Source of the DNA: JAIBJN01 sp963838795
Lineage (GTDB): Bacteria > Actinomycetota > Thermoleophilia > Gaiellales > Gaiellaceae
Direction of reading: 5' to 3'
NCBI GenBank assembly: GCA_963838795.1
Contig: CAWISL010000008.1
Coordinates: 62,001-126,000 of the forward strand
Length of the DNA: 64,000 bases
Part shown: in pieces, positions 59,614 through 64,000 of the stretch
Layout of the letters: the number at the start of each line of letters is the position of its first letter
How positions within the stretch are numbered: the first letter of the stretch is position 1
Notes under the pieces: generated by a model
What the model saw: only the letters and a program-made list of their open reading frames with translations
Database searches by the model: none
What the model was told of the DNA's origin: nothing
Translations under genes and position numbers: made by a program

Positions 59614-60299
59614 CACGTCTCCTTTCTGGCGCGCCGACGACGACGTGCCTTCCACTGGTCGAACGGCGCCCACTTGGACGGGCCGTTCTCTCTTCGCCAC
59701 GCGAACAGGTCGTCGGGGTCGATCGCCCGGCGACTGAACGCCTCGCTGAGCCGCTTGTACTCGCGGCGGTAGGCGCGGTAGGCCGTGTCGCCAGCGAGGC
59801 GCTTCTCCTTGGCGAGCGTCCGGCAGTCCTTGCTTTCCTGGCCGGGGGCCACCCGTTGGCAGTACTCGGGCTCGTCCGGCCGGGCGAGCCAGCGGCCCCG
59901 GCAGTTCGGGCAGCTGCGGAGCTCGAGCGGCTGCCTGCGCACGGCCTCAAGGAGCGACCAGGCAGCGAGCGCTGCCAGATCCGGGATCTCGGCCAAGCTC
60001 CCATCTGGAGCAAAGCGGAGGCGTTCGAGATGCGGTGCGAGCTCGGCCGCGACCGTGCCCTTTGTAGCCTTCTTGGCCGCGTTCAAGAAGGTTGCTTGCA
60101 CCTCGTGCGCACCTGCGACGCCGATGCCGGCGAACGCCTGGTAGCGGTCCCACAGCCACGGAAAGTAGTCCGCCTCGCTCTTCTTCGCTGACGAGCGAAG
60201 CTGACCGAGGACGTCGTTCACGGGCGCCGTGAGAGGCAGACGACGGACCTCGCCGTTGTCTCGGAGGACGATCTGCCGATACGCGACCTCGCCTTGCAC
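59613..60299 (-). CDS. Element protein with C-terminal zinc-ribbon (DUF6076/CGNR-like)
   Basis: The protein has 228 residues. The C-terminal part RSCPNCRGRWLARPDEPEYCQRVAP and KDCRTLAKEK has four Cys in a CxxC...C...C pattern, followed by an Arg/Lys-rich helix. This resembles uncharacterised zinc-finger proteins often seen beside integrases; function unknown. It leads the leftward int operon. Confidence 0.65.
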   Translation of the reverse strand: MQGEVAYRQIVLRDNGEVRRLPLTAPVNDVLGQLRSSAKKSEADYFPWLWDRYQAFAGIGVAGAHEVQATFLNAAKKATKGTVAAELAPHLERLRFAPDGSLAEIPDLAALAAWSLLEAVRRQPLELRSCPNCRGRWLARPDEPEYCQRVAPGQESKDCRTLAKEKRLAGDTAYRAYRREYKRLSEAFSRRAIDPDDLFAWRRENGPSKWAPFDQWKARRRRRARKET

Positions 60300-60318
60300 G
60301 GTTTGAAAGAATAAGCCT

Positions 60319-60364
60319 GGACACCGGGGTTTGTCAAATCACCCGTGTCCTGATACGGTGGACA
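60319..60364. promoter_or_regulatory. Divergent control region with inverted repeat
   Basis: GGACACCGGGGT (60319-60330) and ACCCGTGTCC (60341-60350) form an inverted repeat between the leftward int operon and the rightward repressor gene. TTGTCA (60331-60336) and TACGGT (60354-60359), 17 bp apart, are a promoter for a leaderless GTG 60367. Confidence 0.5.
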
Positions 60365-60366
60365 GC

Positions 60367-60621
60367 GTGCGTTCCGAAACGCCGCTGTCCACGAAGTCCG
60401 GCGCCGCGCTGAGGCCATGGCTCGTACCGACCGTGCGGCCGACCGACCTGGCTCGCAAGGCCGGGGTCTCGCCGCAGTACGTCTACGCGGTGCTGGCCGG
60501 TAAGAAGCGGCCTAGCGCCAAGATCGTCAAAGCGGTCGCCGAGCTCGGGCTACCTGTCGACGTCATCTTCGGCGCGGCTGTCTCGCACGACCGCGAGAAG
60601 GAGCATGACCTCGTGGCCTGA
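60367..60621 (+). CDS. Small helix-turn-helix (XRE-like) regulator
   Basis: The protein has 84 residues from GTG 60367. The HTH is PTDLARKAGVSPQYVYAVLAG, KKRPSAKIVKAVAELG. It faces the integrase operon across an inverted repeat and is probably the element's repressor. TTG 60331 is excluded because it lies within the promoter. Confidence 0.75.
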   Translation: MRSETPLSTKSGAALRPWLVPTVRPTDLARKAGVSPQYVYAVLAGKKRPSAKIVKAVAELGLPVDVIFGAAVSHDREKEHDLVA

Positions 60622-60679
60622 CCTGAACGACGAGAGGCGCCCACTAGACGCCCCTCACCAGCTACCCCAAAGGATGAAC

Positions 60680-60970
60680 ATGGCCAGCGTAACACAGCCC
60701 AAAGATCGCCCGACCATTCGCCTCAGCCACGTCGACTTCGCCGGAGTCGAGTTCAACCTCCTCGACGAGAACGGCGGGACCCTTCGCGCGGTCCGCGTCA
60801 ATGTCGCCAGCGGCGCGAGCTGGAGCAAGGCTGTTCGTTTCCCCGAGGTCCATAGTGCGGCGACAGCCTCGACCGGCGACGAGTCGCTCGATCGCGAGAT
60901 CCGTGACCGGGCCGCCGAAGAGCTCGCCCGCCTCGAGGGCGCAACCACTGCTCTGAGGGCCGCGGCATGA
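60680..60970 (+). CDS. Hypothetical protein
   Basis: The protein has 96 residues: TIRLSHVDFAGVEFNLLDENGG, a beta segment, then EIRDRAAEELARLEGATTAL, a helix. No family. AAAGG lies 6 bp before ATG 60680; ATG 60674 is also possible. The stop overlaps the primase start (ATGA). Confidence 0.55.
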   Translation: MASVTQPKDRPTIRLSHVDFAGVEFNLLDENGGTLRAVRVNVASGASWSKAVRFPEVHSAATASTGDESLDREIRDRAAEELARLEGATTALRAAA

Positions 60971-62361
60971 GCCAGCTCGTCCCGGACGGCGAAGCCTTCG
61001 TCGCGCAGCAGACGGATCGTGCGTTTCCGCTGACCGATCTCGGGAACGCCGAGCGACTCGTTGCCGAGCACGGGCGGGATCTTCGCTTCGCACCAGGGAT
61101 GGGGTGGTTCGCCTGGGACGGCCGGCGCTGGAAGCGCGACAACGACGGCGAGGCGATCCGCCGGGCGAAGCAGAGCGTCCGCGCCCTCTACGCGAAGGCC
61201 GCAGACGCCGCGAGCCTTGAGGAGCGCAAGAAGGTGACGTCCTGGGCGATCGCGAGCGAGTCGGAGGCGAGGCTCCGGGCCGCGGTCAAGCTCGCCGAGA
61301 CCGAGCGAGCCGTGATCGTCGAGCCGCGCGAGTTCGACGCCGACCCGTGGCTCTTCAACGCCGCTAACGGGACCATCGACCTGCAAACGGGCGCGCTGCG
61401 CGAGCACCGCCGCGACGACCTCCTCACTCGGATCACGCCAGCGGTCTACGACAACCTGGCAGAGCACCACCTCTGGGATGCCTCGCTCCGGCGCGCCACC
61501 GGCGACGACGCCGAGCTGGCCGGGTTCCTCCGCCGCGCGGTCGGCTACTCGCTGACCGGCCACACCCACGAGGACAAGCTCTTCTTCGCCCACGGGCCGA
61601 CCGCGACTGCCAAGAGCACGCTGTTCGAAGCGATCAAGGCCGCCCTCGGCGAGTACGCCGCGACCGCCGACTTCGAGACCTTCCTCAAGCGCCGCGGCGA
61701 CGCCGGCATCCGCAACGACATCGCCCGGCTCGACGGCGCCCGCATCGTCCTCTCGATCGAGGTCGACGAGGGAAAAACGCTCGCCGAAGGGCTCGTGAAG
61801 CTCCTCACCGGCGGCGACACCGTCGCGGCCCGCTTTCTCTACCACGAGACGTTCGAATTCCAGCCTCGCTTCAAGCTTTGGCTGGCGGCCAACGCCAGGC
61901 CACGCGTGAGTGCCGACGACGACGCGATCTGGAGGCGCATCGTCCAGGTCCCCTTCGTCTGCGTGATCCCCGAGGCCGAACGCGACGAGCGCATCAAGAT
62001 CGAGCTGCGCACAAACCCACAGGTGCTCTCGGCGATCCTCACCTGGGCCGTCCGCGGCTGCCTCGAGTGGCAGCAGAAAGGGCTCGCCGTCCCTGAGTCT
62101 GTCCGCGACTACACGAACGAGTATCGCGACGAAAACGACCCGCTCCGCGACTGGCTCGCCGACTGTTGCGAGCTCGACGCCAGCGCCTGGACGAGCACCG
62201 CCGAGCTGAGGAAGTCCTACGAGAGCTGGTGCGAGACGAACGCCGAGAAGCCAGTTGGAAGCAAGCCGTTTGCGCAGATCCTGCGGGCGAAAGGCTGCAT
62301 CGTCGAGCGCAAGAAGACCGCTCGAGGCCTCCGCGGAATCCTCCTCCGGGAAGGAGGGTGA
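60967..62361 (+). CDS. P4/D5-type primase-helicase
   Basis: The protein has 464 residues. The D5N/P4 helper region is PWLFNAANGTIDLQTGALREH; the SF3 helicase has Walker A GPTATAKSTLFEAIKAALG, ARIVLSIEVDEGK (Walker B region), and AANARPRVSADDDAIWRRI (sensor 1 / motif C). The C-terminus is a winged-helix-like part (SKPFAQILRAKGCIVERKK). It drives replication of phage satellites and integrative elements. Confidence 0.85.
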   Translation: MSQLVPDGEAFVAQQTDRAFPLTDLGNAERLVAEHGRDLRFAPGMGWFAWDGRRWKRDNDGEAIRRAKQSVRALYAKAADAASLEERKKVTSWAIASESEARLRAAVKLAETERAVIVEPREFDADPWLFNAANGTIDLQTGALREHRRDDLLTRITPAVYDNLAEHHLWDASLRRATGDDAELAGFLRRAVGYSLTGHTHEDKLFFAHGPTATAKSTLFEAIKAALGEYAATADFETFLKRRGDAGIRNDIARLDGARIVLSIEVDEGKTLAEGLVKLLTGGDTVAARFLYHETFEFQPRFKLWLAANARPRVSADDDAIWRRIVQVPFVCVIPEAERDERIKIELRTNPQVLSAILTWAVRGCLEWQQKGLAVPESVRDYTNEYRDENDPLRDWLADCCELDASAWTSTAELRKSYESWCETNAEKPVGSKPFAQILRAKGCIVERKKTARGLRGILLREGG

Positions 62362-62366
62362 CACGA

Positions 62367-62452
62367 TGACACGTGGTGTCGCCAGATTCCGGAAACTTGA
62401 GCTTGTACACGTACACGAGGAAGTTGTACGAATCTCGTGTCACCACGTGTCA
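62367..62452. repeat. Inverted repeats and iteron-like units after the primase
   Basis: TGACACGTGGTG (62367-62378) and CACCACGTGTCA (62441-62452) form a perfect 12-bp inverted repeat; CGTGTCACC occurs as close direct repeats in the right part. It could be a replication origin or a protein-binding array. The rest to 62535 has no gene. Confidence 0.5.
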
Positions 62453-62535
62453 CCCGTCACCCTAGGGGTGTCGTTAGCGGGAAATCCGGGCTCCGGGGAC
62501 GCAACGGACACCCTACGCACGCGTGAGGGCTCGGA

Positions 62536-62769
62536 ATGAGCGAGCGCCTTCCCGACCGCGCGGTCGTCACCGCCTTGAATGCGCGTGCCCTGCCCCGAAT
62601 GGCACTCACCCGCCCGGAAGCCGCCGCCGCTCTCGGCATCTCCCTCGACTCGTTCGAGCGCTACGTGCAAAGCGACTTGCGGCTCGTTCGCCGTGGCCGT
62701 CTTCGCTTGATCCCAGTCAGGGAGCTCGAGCGCTGGCTCGAGCGGAACGCGTCGGCGGTGCTCGAATGA
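62536..62769 (+). CDS. Excisionase-like helix-turn-helix protein
   Basis: The protein has 77 residues. LTRPEAAAALGISLDSFERYVQ, then LRLIPVRELERWLERNA is the pattern of excisionase/MerR-like DNA-binding domains. Position between primase and element end supports an Xis role. ATG 62536. Confidence 0.65.
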   Translation: MSERLPDRAVVTALNARALPRMALTRPEAAAALGISLDSFERYVQSDLRLVRRGRLRLIPVRELERWLERNASAVLE

Positions 62770-62985
62770 ACCCGCGCCGCCTGCAGCGCGCCTCGCTTGC
62801 TTTCCTGCCGATCGCCTGGCGTCGCCGACGTAGACGCCTCGGCCTCGCCGTTGCGCCACAGGTTTGCGTAACCGGTAGAGGCAAAAAAACCGCTGCAAAG
62901 CGAGGGGTGCGCGCCAGTCGTGCGCCAGCCCGGCTCTTTCGGCTGCTTCTGTTGGCCATCTTCTTCGAACGAGGGACTGGAGCCC

Positions 62986-63681
62986 GTGGCAAGCGCCCGT
63001 AAGCGAGCGTCCAACGAGTCCCCGAGCGGCCGCGACGGCCTCTGCCGAGCGACGACGAGGAGGGGAGAACCGTGTCGGCGCAAGGCGGTTGAAGCCGACG
63101 GGCTATGCCTCGTGCACAACGGCTCGCAGGACATGAGGGAGCTCGGCAGGCTCGGCGGACGCGCGATCCCGAAGGCCAAGCGTGCGGACGCACAGCGGGA
63201 GACCCTACGGGCGTTCCTGCGTCGCGAGGTTGACCCGGCGCGCGTCTGGGCCGCGATCGAGGCAGGGCTCGAGAGCGGGAACGACCGCGATCGGCTCGCA
63301 GCGTCCAAGCTCCTTCTCACCGAGCTGTACGAGCCGCCGGCCGAGAAGGAGCGCGAGCGGAAGGCCGAGATGGAGTCGGCACGCCAGCTGCTGGCGGCCA
63401 AACTCGACGACAAGCGGGCTCGCTCCGTCATGTCCATGCTCCTCGAGCGCGGGCTGATCCGACCAGGCGGCGGGCGCGCGTTCGAAGGCGCCGTCTTCTT
63501 CGAGCTGCGCGAGCTCGCGGAGTGGGCGGGGGCCTGGGCGCCTCGACCCGTGACGGTGACCGACGTCCCCTGCGCGACCTGCGGAAGGCTGGCGGTTCGC
63601 CTCGTGGCGGAAGGTGAGACGGCAAGCGCCGCGGCCGTCTACTGCTCGAGCTGTGAGCCGGAAGCGAACGGCCAGCCCTGA
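62986..63681 (+). CDS. Element protein with N- and C-terminal Cys motifs
   Basis: From GTG 62986 the protein has 231 residues. The N-terminus CRATTRRGEPCRRKAVEADG with a following LCLVH (Cys/His cluster) and GRLGGRA recurs in phage-associated proteins; a charged helix follows, and the C-terminus carries a zinc ribbon (PCATCGRLAVRL, VYCSSCEP). Function unknown; possible small terminase-like or regulatory role. 62770-62985 holds no gene. Confidence 0.55.
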   Translation: MASARKRASNESPSGRDGLCRATTRRGEPCRRKAVEADGLCLVHNGSQDMRELGRLGGRAIPKAKRADAQRETLRAFLRREVDPARVWAAIEAGLESGNDRDRLAASKLLLTELYEPPAEKERERKAEMESARQLLAAKLDDKRARSVMSMLLERGLIRPGGGRAFEGAVFFELRELAEWAGAWAPRPVTVTDVPCATCGRLAVRLVAEGETASAAAVYCSSCEPEANGQP

Positions 63682-63707
63682 CCGCGGATCTATCAGGTCG
63701 CTCACCG

Positions 63708-63737
63708 GACGCGGGTTCGATTCCCGCCGCCTCCACC
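63708..63737 (+). repeat. Fragment resembling the 3' end of tmRNA (ssrA), att-like
   Basis: T-stem GCGGG, loop TTCGATT, T-stem CCCGC, acceptor 3' strand CGCCTCC with U at position 70, then ACC. The U70 and A discriminator favour tmRNA over tRNA-Ser. No tmRNA or tRNA body precedes it. Integrases often use ssrA; this would be the attR of the 58.4-63.7 kb element. Confidence 0.6.
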
Positions 63738-63813
63738 TCAGGTTTCAAGCCAAATGGATCGCGACAATCGCCACACCCGGGAGTAATCGAAAACGGCGAA
63801 TCCCGCGTCCGAC

Positions 63814-64000
63814 CTAGGTCGCGCCGATGTACTCGTGCAGGAACTTGATCTCGAAGCTCTGCTGCTTCGACTTGAACTTGACGACGTCCCCGATCGAGAC
63901 GATGCCCACCACCCTGCCCCGGTCGTCGACGACCGGTAGGTGTCGGATCCGCCTGTCCGTCATCAGTGCCATGCATTCGTCGATCGACGTCTGCGGCGTC
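63814..64000 (-). CDS. CBS-domain protein, C-terminal end (partial)
   Basis: Open to the window edge; about 62 residues with SIDECMALMTDRRIRHLPVV, DDRGRVVGIVSIGDVVKFK and a C-terminal QSFEIKFLHEYIGAT, a CBS motif with a tail common in signal-transduction CBS proteins. The N-terminal CBS is outside the window. Confidence 0.85.
   Translation of the reverse strand, partial: TPQTSIDECMALMTDRRIRHLPVVDDRGRVVGIVSIGDVVKFKSKQQSFEIKFLHEYIGAT

Noticed and set aside
62366..62535. Short open frame after the primase gene
   Set aside because: It covers the inverted-repeat array and has no protein-like sequence.
58439..62932. TGCGCGCCAGT at both 58439 and 62908 as att sites
   Set aside because: The left one is inside the integrase coding end (TGAQTGAQ repeat) and the match is short; the ssrA-like fragment is a better right end.
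1..64000. CRISPR array, rRNA or complete tRNA gene
   Set aside because: No regularly spaced repeats, no rRNA-like conserved blocks, and every tRNA-like segment lacks its 5' half.

Overview
The window looks like a chromosome segment of a GC-rich soil actinobacterium. Thermoleophilia/Gaiellales-like is my best guess. It rests on gene content and was not computed: clpS next to a DUF2017 gene, DUF7144/DUF6325/DUF6281-type proteins, a yerC-hisG junction, a SigG-like ECF sigma factor, and Pho boxes built from TTCACC-type 7-mers repeating every 11 bp. Most genes start in GTGA/ATGA overlaps, and at least two promoters look leaderless.

1-23.5 kb is accessory in character. An integrase tail (1-130) is followed by a 44-bp piece of a tRNA 3' end at 260-303. 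The same piece recurs at 19347-19389 and 23498-23541, and a different tRNA 3' end lies at 19050-19074. I read this as a tandem series of islands accreted at one tRNA gene left of the window. Cargo: a DedA protein, an NDH-2-like flavoprotein, DUF2252, a DHA2 MFS pump, a Dyp-type peroxidase with an internally duplicated partner, a DUF1269-arylsulfatase fusion, a SnoaL-like membrane protein with a chimeric 5' end, a COG0523 metallochaperone GTPase running without a stop into a DUF7144 protein, a frameshifted MBL hydrolase, two secreted proteins of unknown function, and a BBE flavo-oxidoreductase beside a 33-residue membrane peptide and an HxlR regulator.

24-38 kb is core. csoR and copZ diverge across a 20-bp gap that holds a CsoR-type operator, and a second such operator sits in front of copA at 38 kb. 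The histidine operon reads yerC-hisG-hisD-hisC::hisB-hisH-hisF-hisIE-clpS-DUF2017, with hisA divergent across a palindrome. hisC and hisB are fused. Two copies of a small inverted-repeat element (24802-24970 and 32017-32072) flank this block. Then come an ATP-grasp ligase, a DUF3830 protein and an MMPL exporter.

38-58.3 kb is a phosphate and polyphosphate region: pstSCAB-phoU (pstC, pstA and phoU frameshifted), a sensor kinase and PhoB/PhoP-type regulator, a PHP phosphoesterase, ppk1, ppx, a PRC-barrel-like protein, SixA, Nudix, CYTH-CHAD and a PhoX/DUF839 phosphatase. Pho boxes precede pstS, the response regulator, ppk1, the PRC-barrel gene and phoX, with weaker ones around a possible small RNA at 49.8-50.0 kb.

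58.4-63.7 kb is a small integrative element: integrase, zinc-ribbon proteins, repressor, excisionase-like protein, and a P4/D5-type primase-helicase with an inverted-repeat array. It ends in a fragment resembling the 3' end of tmRNA. The window closes inside a CBS-domain gene.
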